Assembly: GCA_946414885.1 (NCBI GenBank)
Contig: CAMKQH010000023.1
Coordinates: forward strand, 1 to 64,000
Length of the DNA stretch: 64,000 nucleotides
Direction: 5' to 3'
Source: an uncultured Lachnospiraceae bacterium
GTDB taxonomy: Bacteria; Bacillota; Clostridia; Lachnospirales; Lachnospiraceae
Within the stretch, counting starts at the first letter, position 1. Each line of letters opens with the position of its first letter. This document shows, piece by piece, positions 35,987 through 45,872 of the stretch. The notes under the pieces are model-generated. The model was given only the letters and a program-made list of their open reading frames with translations, was not told the DNA's origin and ran no database searches. The position numbers and the translations under genes are program-made.

Positions 35987-37063
35987 TTATTCCGTGAAGA
36001 GATCCGCGTATTTGGGATCCTTCATGATCTGTTTTTTGAGCTTCGCGGGGTAGGAGTTGACAATGTTTTTTAGGTATTCCGGTTTACATACCACGAAGCT
36101 GGCGAGGATGCCTTTTGCCTCCGAGAGCAAAGGAGACTCGTAATGAGGCTCCTGATGGATGCCTTGCATGGAAATTTCCATGAGCCTCGAATATTCTTTG
36201 TAATGTGCATGGGCGCGGTCGAGGAAGATTAGGGACTGGTCATATTCCTTCAACGTAGCGGAAGTCTTTGCACAGAAAAGGCTCAGCTTGCAAAGATCGC
36301 TGTGAAAAATGCCGTAGTTTTTTCCGTCAAAAATCTTCTCGTACAGATCGTACAAGGATTCCATGATACCGATGCCCTCCCGTGAATCTTTCAATTCTTG
36401 ATTCCACAAAACAGCATTCTCCGTGATTCTTTCTAAGGCGTGGAGTAGGGAGAGGATCGCTTCTCCCCTATATTGTCCTGCTTTCACTGAATCTGATAAG
36501 GATGCGAGCAGAACTTCTTTGCTAAGCCCCACGCGGGGTTGGGAGCTCGCTTTGTTTTCCGCCTTTTCGAGTTCTCCCATTCGTGCGTAGACGGACAGAA
36601 GGGAATCAACCACCTCGGGATCCCGTATCGAAAGCTCTTCATAAATCGCCGCAGCCTCTTCTAGATAAGGATTCTTGGGATCGGCCTCCTGATAGCCTTT
36701 GGCTTGCAGCGCACCCGCCAGATGCTTTAGAAGCTTTGGCTCTCCGGGAAATTCCTCCAAACATTTCCTGAGAAATTGAATGGTATCCGCGGCGTCTTCT
36801 CCGTTGAACATACGGCGAAGAGCTTCTTGGGCGTATGCGTTTATCTTTCCTTCCCTGTCATTTTGATAGCCGAACAGGGCGTCGATGGACACGTGAAAGT
36901 AATTCGCGATGGCGGGGATCAGGCTTAAGTCAGGATAGCACGTGCCTGCCTCCCATCTGGACACGGCCTGCGCCGTAATGCCAAGGGCGTTTGCCAGGTC
37001 CTCTTGCCTGCGTCCGTCTCTTTTTCTGAGTTCCTTTATTTTCTCTCCAATGTTAACCTGCAT
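35987..37063 (-). CDS. XRE-family regulator with TPR-like C-terminal domain
   Basis: A 358-residue protein: helix-turn-helix of the XRE type in residues 6-62 (RRQEDLANALGITAQAVSRWE), then about 280 residues of helical hairpins resembling tetratricopeptide repeats. This is the layout of many Firmicutes regulators whose helical part binds a peptide or partner protein. No partner gene is obvious. AGGAGG stands upstream of the ATG on the minus strand. Confidence 0.8.
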   Translation of the reverse strand: MQVNIGEKIKELRKRDGRRQEDLANALGITAQAVSRWEAGTCYPDLSLIPAIANYFHVSIDALFGYQNDREGKINAYAQEALRRMFNGEDAADTIQFLRKCLEEFPGEPKLLKHLAGALQAKGYQEADPKNPYLEEAAAIYEELSIRDPEVVDSLLSVYARMGELEKAENKASSQPRVGLSKEVLLASLSDSVKAGQYRGEAILSLLHALERITENAVLWNQELKDSREGIGIMESLYDLYEKIFDGKNYGIFHSDLCKLSLFCAKTSATLKEYDQSLIFLDRAHAHYKEYSRLMEISMQGIHQEPHYESPLLSEAKGILASFVVCKPEYLKNIVNSYPAKLKKQIMKDPKYADLFTE

Positions 37064-37204
37064 TTTTTCCTCCTTAAGATGGGTATTTATAAACGTGTTC
37101 CACCGGTGTTGAGTAAAGCATAGCAGAGGGAGGAAAGAAATTCAATTATCAATTAGTTGTTTATGACGAAACCAATGGTTGAGCGCGGAGAGGAAACGAA
37201 AGAC

Positions 37205-38320
37205 TTATTTTTGGCCATAAGAGATCATGGTGCCTTTGAAGAACGTATAACCCGCGTCGGGATGGGCTTCGAAGAAGGCTGAGATCTCGCGGTTGCGGTC
37301 TATGTTGCGCTCGGCTTCCTGGCGGGTCATGCCGTGGGAGGTGAAAAAGAGGATCATGTTTTCACGCTGCTCTTGTGTGAGACCAGTGTTCCAATCGTTA
37401 TAATTCAGGAAGTCTTGCTTTGTCTCTTCATAGTCGGCGCTCTGCGGCGTCACAAAATTCACCTTGTCGTTCATGCGCACGTCCACGTTGTGAAGGCCCA
37501 GCGCGCGCATCATGTGTGCCGTCCGGATCGCAACGGCATAGTCGCGCCCTTGCTGCTCCAGTTCGGTGCGCCAATGTTTGTCCATGCCGTCATGGCGGCA
37601 GAGTTCGAAATAATCCATGCCGTCGACGTAAAGACCGTCACACTCAAATTCGCGGTTGGAGTCGATGCAGACGACAAGGGCATCTTTCTTTGCAAATCCG
37701 ATGATCTTTTCCAGGAACGCCTTCGGGTCATTTAGATGCCGCAGGACGGCCTTGCAGAGAACGAGATCGTATTTCTCGTTTGCGTGGTAGTCCATAACGT
37801 TCTTCGTGATGAAGTTCACGGGATACTCCGCATCCGCAAAGAGGTTTTCCCCCACCTCCGTCAGCGTCTCCGTGACGTCAATTCCGGTATAGGAACTGCC
37901 GGCAGGAAGGTGGGGCATGAAGAGTTTTCCAAGGAATCCAAGGCCGCAGCCACAATCCAAAACCTTCACGGGCTGATCAATCTTCCAAACCTGCTGGACC
38001 AAAAATTTAGCGTAATCGTCATTCCAGGAATTTTTCCGTGAGCGGATCAGGTATTCGAGCTTTTCCGCCCAAAAATTTGCAGACTCCGTTCTTGCGGAAA
38101 AATATTCTTCCTCCTGGAAGGGCTTAAGGCCCAGGAGCTGGTCCACGGAAACGTCAAAGTATTCCGCAAGCATGGGAAGATAGGTGAGGTCAGGCATGGC
38201 CGCTCCTTTTTCCCACTTGCTGATCGTCTGGAACGAAACGCCGACCACGTCGGCGAGCTGTTGCTGCGTAAGATGTTTTTTGCGGCGCAGCTCCGCTATT
38301 CTTAATCTGATTTCTGCCAT
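37205..38320 (-). CDS. XRE-type regulator fused to a SAM methyltransferase
   Basis: A 371-residue protein with an XRE helix-turn-helix (LTQQQLADVVGVSFQTISKWEK) in residues 5-62 and a class I methyltransferase from about residue 117 (VLDCGCGLGFLGKLF as SAM loop, then YDLVLCKAVLRHL). It has the same general layout as the MerR-methyltransferase fusion at 31347 but a different DNA-binding domain. It lies 23 bp downstream of the TIM-barrel gene on the same strand, so the two probably form an operon. Confidence 0.85.
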   Translation of the reverse strand: MAEIRLRIAELRRKKHLTQQQLADVVGVSFQTISKWEKGAAMPDLTYLPMLAEYFDVSVDQLLGLKPFQEEEYFSARTESANFWAEKLEYLIRSRKNSWNDDYAKFLVQQVWKIDQPVKVLDCGCGLGFLGKLFMPHLPAGSSYTGIDVTETLTEVGENLFADAEYPVNFITKNVMDYHANEKYDLVLCKAVLRHLNDPKAFLEKIIGFAKKDALVVCIDSNREFECDGLYVDGMDYFELCRHDGMDKHWRTELEQQGRDYAVAIRTAHMMRALGLHNVDVRMNDKVNFVTPQSADYEETKQDFLNYNDWNTGLTQEQRENMILFFTSHGMTRQEAERNIDRNREISAFFEAHPDAGYTFFKGTMISYGQK

Positions 38321-38343
38321 ATACGTACCTCCGGAAACGGGAA

Positions 38344-39162
38344 TTAAATCTCAGTCATTGCGTTCCGAATGAACTGGAACTGTTTGTTGAGCATTTCTAC
38401 GTCGACCTGACCTTGTGCGTTAAAGGCCGTCGACTCTACCGTGAAGGTGTCGTCATATCCAATCCTTTTGATAAAATCAAAGAACTTCTTGAAATCCACG
38501 TGGCCTTGTCCGATGGGCAGGGTCTTTAATTTTGCCCATTCCACGTAGCCGCCGCCATAATCATTGACGTGATAATGGCGAACGTGTCCTTCCTTCCAAA
38601 GCCATTCATTTTCGGGAGCGTATAACAGGCCGAGCTGATCGTGAAACGCGGCCATCTTTGTGTCAAACACAAACTGGACTTCCTTGTAAGCGGAATGAAG
38701 CTCTTTCCAGCGAGTCATGGGATCCTTCGTCGTACAGACGACGTTTTCCACAAGCAGCGCCAGGCCGCAGGCATCCGTGATCTCACGCAATTTGCCATAC
38801 GTCGCAAGGTTTTGGCCGAAGCAGGAATCGGAGGTATAACCATCCCACAGGTGGATCACGATCTTGGAGGCGCCAAGCGCATTCGCGATCCTGCAGTTTT
38901 TCTTGAATAAGTCCGTGGCGGTCTCCACGTCGCCCTTGCTGATGGCTTCGCCGATATGCTTTTCGCAGTGCATTACGGGAATGGACAAATCCAGGGACAA
39001 AAGAGTCTTGACGATGGTTTCCGCTTCCTCGTACCAACTGGAGTACATCATAAATTCATATCCATCACAAGTAAGTTCCTTGGACAAAGGACCAAGCAAA
39101 CGATAGTCGCGGCCATTAGGCAGTCCGATCAACGCACCAGTTGAGCATAAGATTTCACACAT
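38344..39162 (-). CDS. sugar phosphate isomerase/epimerase-like TIM-barrel protein
   Basis: A 272-residue protein of the xylose isomerase-like TIM barrel (AP endonuclease 2) superfamily. Metal-ligand type residues are seen in IVIHLWDG, LLVENV, VQFVFDTKMAAFH and VRHYHVNDY, the usual order of Glu/Asp/His ligands in this fold. The substrate is probably a sugar or sugar phosphate. ATG at 39162 is used because GAGGTGA precedes it; the longer frame to 39231 has no site. Confidence 0.78.
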   Translation of the reverse strand: MCEILCSTGALIGLPNGRDYRLLGPLSKELTCDGYEFMMYSSWYEEAETIVKTLLSLDLSIPVMHCEKHIGEAISKGDVETATDLFKKNCRIANALGASKIVIHLWDGYTSDSCFGQNLATYGKLREITDACGLALLVENVVCTTKDPMTRWKELHSAYKEVQFVFDTKMAAFHDQLGLLYAPENEWLWKEGHVRHYHVNDYGGGYVEWAKLKTLPIGQGHVDFKKFFDFIKRIGYDDTFTVESTAFNAQGQVDVEMLNKQFQFIRNAMTEI

Positions 39163-39350
39163 GTCATTCACCTCACGGTAGAAGAAGTATGCCAAGGATT
39201 GCATGCCATCCCCGACGTCTGAGGTTATCATATCACGTGTCGGGTGAATTGTGCCATTCTTCTTTAGAGAATTATTTCAACCCAGAGGCGAATTCACGGC
39301 AAGGAGAAGTGATAATTGTAACAGAAAAGTTACTTTTTCCGGCGTTTACC

Positions 39351-39430
39351 GTAAGTTGCTTTTTTAGGGCGGTAAGTTGCTTTATTTGAGGGTAAGTTGC
39401 GTTGGCAGGCAAAATTGGCCTTGTTATAAT
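39351..39430 (+). promoter_or_regulatory. promoter with three LytTR-like boxes for the secreted-protein cluster
   Basis: GTAAGTTGC occurs at 39351, 39372 and 39392, spaced 21 and 20 bp. The last copy ends two bases before TTGGCA (39402-39407), which stands 17 bp from TATAAT (39425-39430). Nine-bp direct repeats about two helical turns apart just upstream of the -35 box are the binding geometry of AgrA/VirR-type LytTR activators. Downstream, AAGCGT and ACGCTT (about 39438-39477) with six T residues may act as an attenuator in the leader. The remaining part of 39163-39350 shows nothing else. Confidence 0.6.
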
Positions 39431-39529
39431 AAAACCGAAGCGTGCGAATTTAGGGGATTTTATGCCCAAGCGACGCTTTTTTCATCGTAATGGATTTGTT
39501 TTTTGGGGAGAAAAAGGGGAGAACGTATT

Positions 39530-42469
39530 ATGAAAAAATCAGCGAGAAGGATAGGAAGCCGCGTGCTTGCACTGGTGCTTTGCACCGCAATGATTCTGGG
39601 CATGACTTTGCAGCATTGCACGATCCAGGCGCGCGCGGCAGGCGGCGCACTTGTGGCAGGATGTTCCCTTACGGTCAGCGAGGGCGCCATCGGAATGAAT
39701 CTGTTCCTTAGCGGGCTGAGTGACGGGAATAATTACGTGCTTAAGGTGGACGGGGTTTCCCATCCATTGGAAAAGCAAAGTAACGGAACCTATAAGGCAT
39801 CTCATTTTGTGACGCCAAGAAATATTGTAAAGAATCTCTCTATTTCGTTATATTCGGGAACCCAGAAGATTTCACTGACTAATTCATCGGCGGTGAACGG
39901 TACCCTTACGTACTCCGTGAAGGAGTACCTCACCGGCCTGGAAGACAGGGACGATGAAATGGGGCGTCTTGCCAAGGCGCTGGATGATTATGGAACCTGT
40001 GCATATTATTATTTTTCAGGGACGGAAGACATTCCCGTTGAAATCCCGAGCATGGATCTTTCTTCCTTTGCCATCCAAAAGGGCGGAGAAGTTCCCAATG
40101 GCATTACCTATGCCGGAAGTTGTCTGGTGCTGGGCAATACCATCGGCATCAGACACTATTTCGACGTGACGGATCAGATCACGTCCCTTGTTATGGTGGC
40201 GGAAGGCCAGGAGCTGGAAATCAAGGCGGACCCGGAAAAAGCAAACCGCCGTTACGTTGAAATTGATAACATTCGCGCGTGGGACATTGATCACGCGTAT
40301 ACTTTGGTTGTGGTCGCAAACAGAAGAAAATCTACGCTTAAGTACAGCGTTCTTACCTATGCAAACGTGGCGACAAAGGCAAAGACGGATGCACGGCTGG
40401 TTAAATTGGTAAGAAGCATTTATTGGTACAAAAATGCTTTCCAGGAATGCTATGACACGCAGGAGATCACAACCCCTTACGTTACGTACAAGATGTTTAA
40501 CGCAAAGGGAGACGGCGTGACGGATGATTACGATGCGATCGTCCGGACCCATGAATATGCCAATAAGTATCACCTTCCCGTAAAGGCTGATCCCGGCGCG
40601 GTTTATTACGTGGGTCACATGAATACGGACAATCCCAGCGGCGCAGTGATTCAGACGGATACGGATTGGGGCGACGCAACGTTCCTGGTGGATGACACGC
40701 ACATACCAATATATGACACGGAAAGAGAAGTGAAGAAAGCGGACGGCACGATCGAGATCGTTGTTGACAGGATCGTTGACGGCGCATCCTGCTCGCTGTT
40801 TACGGTGAAGTCTTACGTGCCGTCCGGATATAAATGGATGAATACTTCCCTCTGGTGGTATGAGAAGGGAGACGGAACCTGGGCCTATCACACTGCAAAA
40901 GTGGATGGTGACCAGCATCTGTATTTGGGTCTTGATCCCAATCTTGATCCATATCCGGAGCACAGCCTAGGCTCCGGAAGAAATTATAACGGAACGCTGG
41001 CGGCGGCCCAAAAGAACAAAGAGTTTACGAAAGACACGACGGTGTTTGGAGCGCCTGGGGAGTTCAAGGAAGATGCCCTGTACGTATTAGAGACGTCTTC
41101 CGCAAAGCGTTGGGGACGGAACGGATCAGGCACCGCATCGTCATCTCTTCGCGATCAGGAAGAGGTTGTCATTGTCAAAACGACTGGAGAGATAGATCCG
41201 TCGACGCCGTTGCAATGGGATTGGAAAGAGATCAGCTCGATCAAGAAATATCCCATCGATCAGACGACGCTTACGGTGACTGGCGGCAAATTCATTACGG
41301 AAGTAAATTATCTAAATGCAAAGTCCTACGTGCGGAGGGGAATCACCGTTCAACGTTCCAATACGCAGTTGGTTAGCGTTCAGCATTATCTCACCGGGGA
41401 AGACAAAATGTTCACGGATGCAAGTGCATATATGGATGAAGATACCCAGAAAACCAAATATCACGCAAGACTGGGTGCTCCGTACCAGGGGTTCTTTCGC
41501 GTGAATTACTGCGCATACGTAACGCTGAAGGATTGTATTTTCTCAAATCACCTGCGCGTATACAGCTATGGCAGTGACGAGAATTCCACTGCCCCTTATG
41601 ATTTTTATGCGGAATATGCCGCAGTGATCACGGTGGATCATTGCATCTGCGCAGCAGACAAGGATGATCTTACGGGACCTGCGGATCGGACGGGCATCAT
41701 GGACGAATCCAGATGGGGAACGATGGGAAGCAATTTCTGCAAGGAATTGATCGTGCAGAACGGTTGCCGGCTCAACCGGGTTGACGCGCACATGGGCACT
41801 TACAATGTGACCGTGAAGGATTCCACCATCGGATATCTGGGAATTGACGTCATTGGGTTTGGCGAAATGAATCTCGAAAGGGTAACCAGCTACGGGGATT
41901 TCTTTGTGAATCTGCGCAGGGATTTCGGAAGCTACTGGAATGGTGACGTAAACATTACCGACTGTACGTGGAAATTACCTGCGAAGAAGTATTCCCCCAT
42001 GTTGATTTTCACGAATTATCAGCCAAATCCGAAGACTTCTTTCGGGTATGACGTGATCGAAGAAGATGGCGTAAAGTATTACTGTACCATGCCGACGAAC
42101 GTGAACGTGAACGGGTTGACCATAGATGCAAGCAGAGTGACGGAAAATGCATTTACCGGCACCAGCGGAGTACAAATCTTTTCATGTCCCATCATGGATC
42201 TGAAAACCGTAGTAAATGACAACTATTTTAAGAATCCCGCAGTGTACAAGTATCCGCTTAGAATTACCAAGAAGGTTTCCGTCAAGAACTTAAAGATACT
42301 AATGAATCCCGCATTGGTTGGCAATACTTTCGTGGGCGTTGCGCTCAAGCAGGTAGATAAGGAGCAACACAGTGAGAGATTCTTTGACAATACGATCTTT
42401 GATTACAATAAAGAAAAAAATCTGACAATCGAGGCAGCGAGTCCGTGGGTTGATGACGTGATCTGGTAG
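39530..42469 (+). CDS. large secreted protein: shared N-terminal module plus pectate-lyase-like beta-helix
   Basis: A 979-residue exported protein. The signal peptide (about 1-36, ending ARAAGG) is followed by an N-terminal module of about 300 residues marked by GCSLTVSEGAIGMNLFLSGL, DDYGTCAYYYF and AGSCLVLGNTIGIRHYFDV. From about residue 330 MFNAKGDGVTDDYDAI begins a pectate lyase 3-type right-handed beta-helix that fills the rest. No cell-wall sorting motif or S-layer domain is seen. The fold suggests binding or cleavage of polysaccharide; catalytic residues cannot be assigned. It is the first of three tandem paralogues. ATG 39530 follows AGGGGAG. Confidence 0.78.
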   Translation: MKKSARRIGSRVLALVLCTAMILGMTLQHCTIQARAAGGALVAGCSLTVSEGAIGMNLFLSGLSDGNNYVLKVDGVSHPLEKQSNGTYKASHFVTPRNIVKNLSISLYSGTQKISLTNSSAVNGTLTYSVKEYLTGLEDRDDEMGRLAKALDDYGTCAYYYFSGTEDIPVEIPSMDLSSFAIQKGGEVPNGITYAGSCLVLGNTIGIRHYFDVTDQITSLVMVAEGQELEIKADPEKANRRYVEIDNIRAWDIDHAYTLVVVANRRKSTLKYSVLTYANVATKAKTDARLVKLVRSIYWYKNAFQECYDTQEITTPYVTYKMFNAKGDGVTDDYDAIVRTHEYANKYHLPVKADPGAVYYVGHMNTDNPSGAVIQTDTDWGDATFLVDDTHIPIYDTEREVKKADGTIEIVVDRIVDGASCSLFTVKSYVPSGYKWMNTSLWWYEKGDGTWAYHTAKVDGDQHLYLGLDPNLDPYPEHSLGSGRNYNGTLAAAQKNKEFTKDTTVFGAPGEFKEDALYVLETSSAKRWGRNGSGTASSSLRDQEEVVIVKTTGEIDPSTPLQWDWKEISSIKKYPIDQTTLTVTGGKFITEVNYLNAKSYVRRGITVQRSNTQLVSVQHYLTGEDKMFTDASAYMDEDTQKTKYHARLGAPYQGFFRVNYCAYVTLKDCIFSNHLRVYSYGSDENSTAPYDFYAEYAAVITVDHCICAADKDDLTGPADRTGIMDESRWGTMGSNFCKELIVQNGCRLNRVDAHMGTYNVTVKDSTIGYLGIDVIGFGEMNLERVTSYGDFFVNLRRDFGSYWNGDVNITDCTWKLPAKKYSPMLIFTNYQPNPKTSFGYDVIEEDGVKYYCTMPTNVNVNGLTIDASRVTENAFTGTSGVQIFSCPIMDLKTVVNDNYFKNPAVYKYPLRITKKVSVKNLKILMNPALVGNTFVGVALKQVDKEQHSERFFDNTIFDYNKEKNLTIEAASPWVDDVIW

Positions 42470-42509
42470 CAAGGGGCAGTACGTTTCGACGTTTCGCGAG
42501 GGGTGGAAA

Positions 42510-45500
42510 ATGAAAAAGAAATCAAAAAAGATATGGAATCGCATGCTGGCTTTCGTGCTGTGCACGATCATGGTTTGCGGCATGGCGGTGCAGCATGAAG
42601 CGGTTGGCGTAAAGGCTGCCGGAGAGGTGCGCCTTGCGGGCTGCTCCCTGACAGTCTCTGAAGGCGCACTGGGAATGAATCTGTTCCTCTCAGGCCTTAG
42701 TGACGCACAGGCGGCTAATTGTACGCTTCAGGTAGACGGAACGGCGCATTCGTTGGAAAAGCAATCGGACGGCACCTATAAGGCGACGCATTTTGTGATC
42801 GCCAGGGACGTGCCGAAGAAGCTTAGCATTTCGCTGTTTTCCGCAACCACGCAGATTCCGCTTGCAAATGCGGGAGCCGTCAATGGCACCTATTCCTATT
42901 CAGTAAAGGATTATCTGGCCACGCTGGAAGGCAATAATGATGCGATGGGACGCCTTGCAAAGGCAATTGATGACTATGGCACGTGTGCATATTACTACTT
43001 TACCGGCGCGAATTCGATTCCCGTGGAAATAAAGGACGCCGATCTGTCAAGCTATGCAATGGTAAAGTCGGGAAGCCTTCCCGCCGCCATTACGTATGCC
43101 GGCAGTTGTCTTGTCCTTGGCGATACCATTGCGATCCGGCATTATTTTGACGTGTCGGCACCGCTTAATTCCTATGAGCTTCTTGTTGACGGAAAGCCGG
43201 TGGAGATCCAGATCGACGAAAGTCGCGTGAATAAATACAACATACCGCTTTGTTACGTTGAGATTCCCGATATCCGCGCCTGGGACATTGACCATGCATA
43301 TGCGTTTAAGTCAACGGCCGACGGGTTGACGCTGACGATGAAGTACAGCGTTCTTTCCTACGCGCAGGTTGCCACGGCGCAGAATAAGGATCAGCTCCTT
43401 TGCAAGCTGGTAAAGAGCATTTACTGGTATAAGGTTGCCTTCCTGGAATGCTTGGAGGGCACGCATGGTACGGGAACGGACGCCTCTGATTACATGAACA
43501 GCAAGTATACGATTGACATGCCAACGGCAGTAATTGTCGTGCCTTCAAGCCCAACCGCAGAGGAACAGTATTCCGCAAAGCTTTTGCAGAAGTACGTGGA
43601 AGAGGAAGACGGTTACAAGCCGGAGATCATTTCTGACGCGGTCCGTCAGGGTACGAGAGGTTTTGAGATTTCCGTTGGAAACACGAACCGCCCTCACGGT
43701 ACGGCGGTGTATTCGTCCAATGACAGCTACGCGATCAAATCCTATAATGGGGGAATTGCGATCACGGGTATCGGACAGCTTGGCCTGATGCACGGCGCGA
43801 TGCGCTTTTTGGAGGCTTGCGGCGGATATTATTATCTGTCCTGGAATGATCTGTACGTCACGAATCAAAAGCATTTTAAGTATGAGCCCATGGGTGTTGA
43901 CATTGATTATGAGAGGGCATTCCTGTTCACTGACATAGACGTTTGCTTCTCAAGCATCAATCCTGCAGGCGATCTTACGGATCCCTATTATGGAAAGGGA
44001 AAACCGAGCGGCTATGAGTATCCCCGCACGGGGCGTCTCTTCTCACTTGCATTTGGGTTTAACGGTTTTTACGCGGACACCTACTGCCTGCCGAAATCAG
44101 AAGCCGGCAGGGAGACGTGGTATCTTACGGCAAATAAATCCAGCCAATATGGTGATGAAACGCCTATTTCAGGTCTTGCGGCAGGGCAGGCGCATACGCT
44201 GGGCGCCGAATTCTTCCTCGCTAAGGATTATTTTGACAAGCATCCGGAATGGTTCGCGGCATATGCCTGGTATGAGTCGGGGGAGCTTCAAAAACCTGAT
44301 TCCCAAAGAAAAAGAACCGAGGAACAGCTTTGCCCATACATGCTTTTGCATGATCCGGAAGCTTATAACATTGTCCTTCAGCATTGCCGGGACATGATCG
44401 CGAACAGCTATGATCCCAATGCTCCCATCCAGATCATTTCCATTTCCAAAAACGATGGTGACAAGCTCTGCACCTGCTCGTATTGCCTGAAAGACAGGGC
44501 GGCACATGGGGATAGTGGCGGATTGTACGAAGCCGTGGAGTACGTACAGCTTTTGAATAAGGTATCCCAGGATCTGCATGCGAATGGGGCATATCCGAAT
44601 TTGTATATCGACATGCTGGCCTATGAATGGACGGTGGAAGCGCCTCCTTCCGGCATTACCTGCGATGACCACGTAATCGTCCGCTATGCGCCGATCAGAA
44701 GGTGCTACGGAGATTATCTGAATGCGACCCCCAATGGTAAAGGACACATAACCAATGCCAAATACTATCAGGAGCTTGTGAATTGGACCAAGATCTGCAA
44801 GCACGTATGGATCTGGGATTACAATTCGAATTTTACGACCACCGTAGCTCCTTATGCGAACGTGGACGTGATGCAGCATGACATTAAGCTGTATAAGCAG
44901 TTGGGCGTGGAAGGCGTATACTTACAGAGTAATTCAAGGCACCTGGAGTCCAATTCGGAGTTTGGAGACGTCCGGAATTACATTGAAGGCAGAATGCTTC
45001 AGGATCCCTCAAGAAATTACGAGGAGGAGCTTGCGTTTATCACGGACGCGTTGTACGGAAAAGCGGGCATCTACGTGCGTGAGTATATGAAGCACATGGA
45101 AAAACAGGCGAAGAACCATCATGCGATCGTGAACCACAGGGATGACGTCTACATGTATGACAGGTATGTTTATAACGTTTATGCAGGCGTGCACTGGTGG
45201 AATGAAATGAAAGTGATAGATGGCCGGATGCCGGATGAAGAGATCGGATACTGCGAAGGCCTTTGGAATGAGATCAACAAAATTGCCGCAGGAGAATCGG
45301 CAGCCGTCCAAAAGCGTCTTGCGCGTTTGGAGATCAGCTGGCGTCTGGTAAAATCCACGCTAAACGTGTATGAATTCAACAATCCGTCGACTTACAAAAG
45401 TCAGAACGAGCTTCTGATCAAGGATATGAAGGCAGCCGGGATTGAGTTCTTTTCTGCCATTAGTGCGAAAACAATAAACAATTGTAACCTTCCGCAAAAC

Positions 45501-45647
45501 CATCCGGATAATTGGTATCCAATAAAAAGAGCTAACGGCACGGAAGATACCAGTGACAGGACCATCGGTACTTTTACCAGTACGAATCCCGGCGGGAATC
45601 TGTCGCCTGAGATCCCGAAGCAGTTATTTGTGTTCGAGAAGCCTTAA
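42510..45647 (+). CDS. large secreted protein: shared N-terminal module plus GH67N/DUF4838-type domain
   Basis: A 1045-residue exported protein. Its first 330 residues (signal peptide, GCSLTVSEGALGMNLFLSGL, DDYGTCAYYYF, AGSCLVLGDTIAIRHYFDV) match those of its two neighbours. The rest differs: AVIVVPSSPTAEEQYSAKLL opens a domain like the N-terminus of alpha-glucuronidases (GH67N), and the long following part (TLGAEFFLAKDYFDKHPEWFA, then ISISKNDGDKLCTCSYC) fits DUF4838, found in glycan-degrading loci. It lies 40 bp after the first paralogue, with AGGGG before the ATG. Confidence 0.8.
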   Translation: MKKKSKKIWNRMLAFVLCTIMVCGMAVQHEAVGVKAAGEVRLAGCSLTVSEGALGMNLFLSGLSDAQAANCTLQVDGTAHSLEKQSDGTYKATHFVIARDVPKKLSISLFSATTQIPLANAGAVNGTYSYSVKDYLATLEGNNDAMGRLAKAIDDYGTCAYYYFTGANSIPVEIKDADLSSYAMVKSGSLPAAITYAGSCLVLGDTIAIRHYFDVSAPLNSYELLVDGKPVEIQIDESRVNKYNIPLCYVEIPDIRAWDIDHAYAFKSTADGLTLTMKYSVLSYAQVATAQNKDQLLCKLVKSIYWYKVAFLECLEGTHGTGTDASDYMNSKYTIDMPTAVIVVPSSPTAEEQYSAKLLQKYVEEEDGYKPEIISDAVRQGTRGFEISVGNTNRPHGTAVYSSNDSYAIKSYNGGIAITGIGQLGLMHGAMRFLEACGGYYYLSWNDLYVTNQKHFKYEPMGVDIDYERAFLFTDIDVCFSSINPAGDLTDPYYGKGKPSGYEYPRTGRLFSLAFGFNGFYADTYCLPKSEAGRETWYLTANKSSQYGDETPISGLAAGQAHTLGAEFFLAKDYFDKHPEWFAAYAWYESGELQKPDSQRKRTEEQLCPYMLLHDPEAYNIVLQHCRDMIANSYDPNAPIQIISISKNDGDKLCTCSYCLKDRAAHGDSGGLYEAVEYVQLLNKVSQDLHANGAYPNLYIDMLAYEWTVEAPPSGITCDDHVIVRYAPIRRCYGDYLNATPNGKGHITNAKYYQELVNWTKICKHVWIWDYNSNFTTTVAPYANVDVMQHDIKLYKQLGVEGVYLQSNSRHLESNSEFGDVRNYIEGRMLQDPSRNYEEELAFITDALYGKAGIYVREYMKHMEKQAKNHHAIVNHRDDVYMYDRYVYNVYAGVHWWNEMKVIDGRMPDEEIGYCEGLWNEINKIAAGESAAVQKRLARLEISWRLVKSTLNVYEFNNPSTYKSQNELLIKDMKAAGIEFFSAISAKTINNCNLPQNHPDNWYPIKRANGTEDTSDRTIGTFTSTNPGGNLSPEIPKQLFVFEKP

Positions 45648-45718
45648 AGTCCGTCGGGAGAACGGCCGGCGGCATGACGCATGGCAGAAAAAACTTTTAT
45701 GGAAAAGGAGGCAACGCT

Positions 45719-45823
45719 TTGAAAGAAGAATTTGAGAGCGTTCAGGTCGAAGTGATATTTTTTGACGCAGAGGACGTGATTACGACTTCGACTTCAGGTG
45801 ACGTAACGCCTATTTTACAGTAA
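45719..45823 (+). CDS. 34-residue peptide with an EDVITTS motif
   Basis: TTG start behind a strong AAAAGGAGG; the 34-residue peptide runs MKEEFESVQVEVIFFDAEDV then ITTSTSGDVTPILQ. I recall many short clostridial proteins of unknown function that share an acidic (D/E)DVITTS core, so this is probably a real gene despite its size. It lies between the second and third secreted paralogues, 50 bp before the latter's start codon, and may be co-transcribed with them. A signalling or modified-peptide precursor role is possible, but no modification enzyme is nearby. Confidence 0.6.
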   Translation: MKEEFESVQVEVIFFDAEDVITTSTSGDVTPILQ

Positions 45824-45872
45824 CGCGCACGCCGGAAGGTGCTTGCTTGGTTTTGAAAGAGGAGAGGGTATT

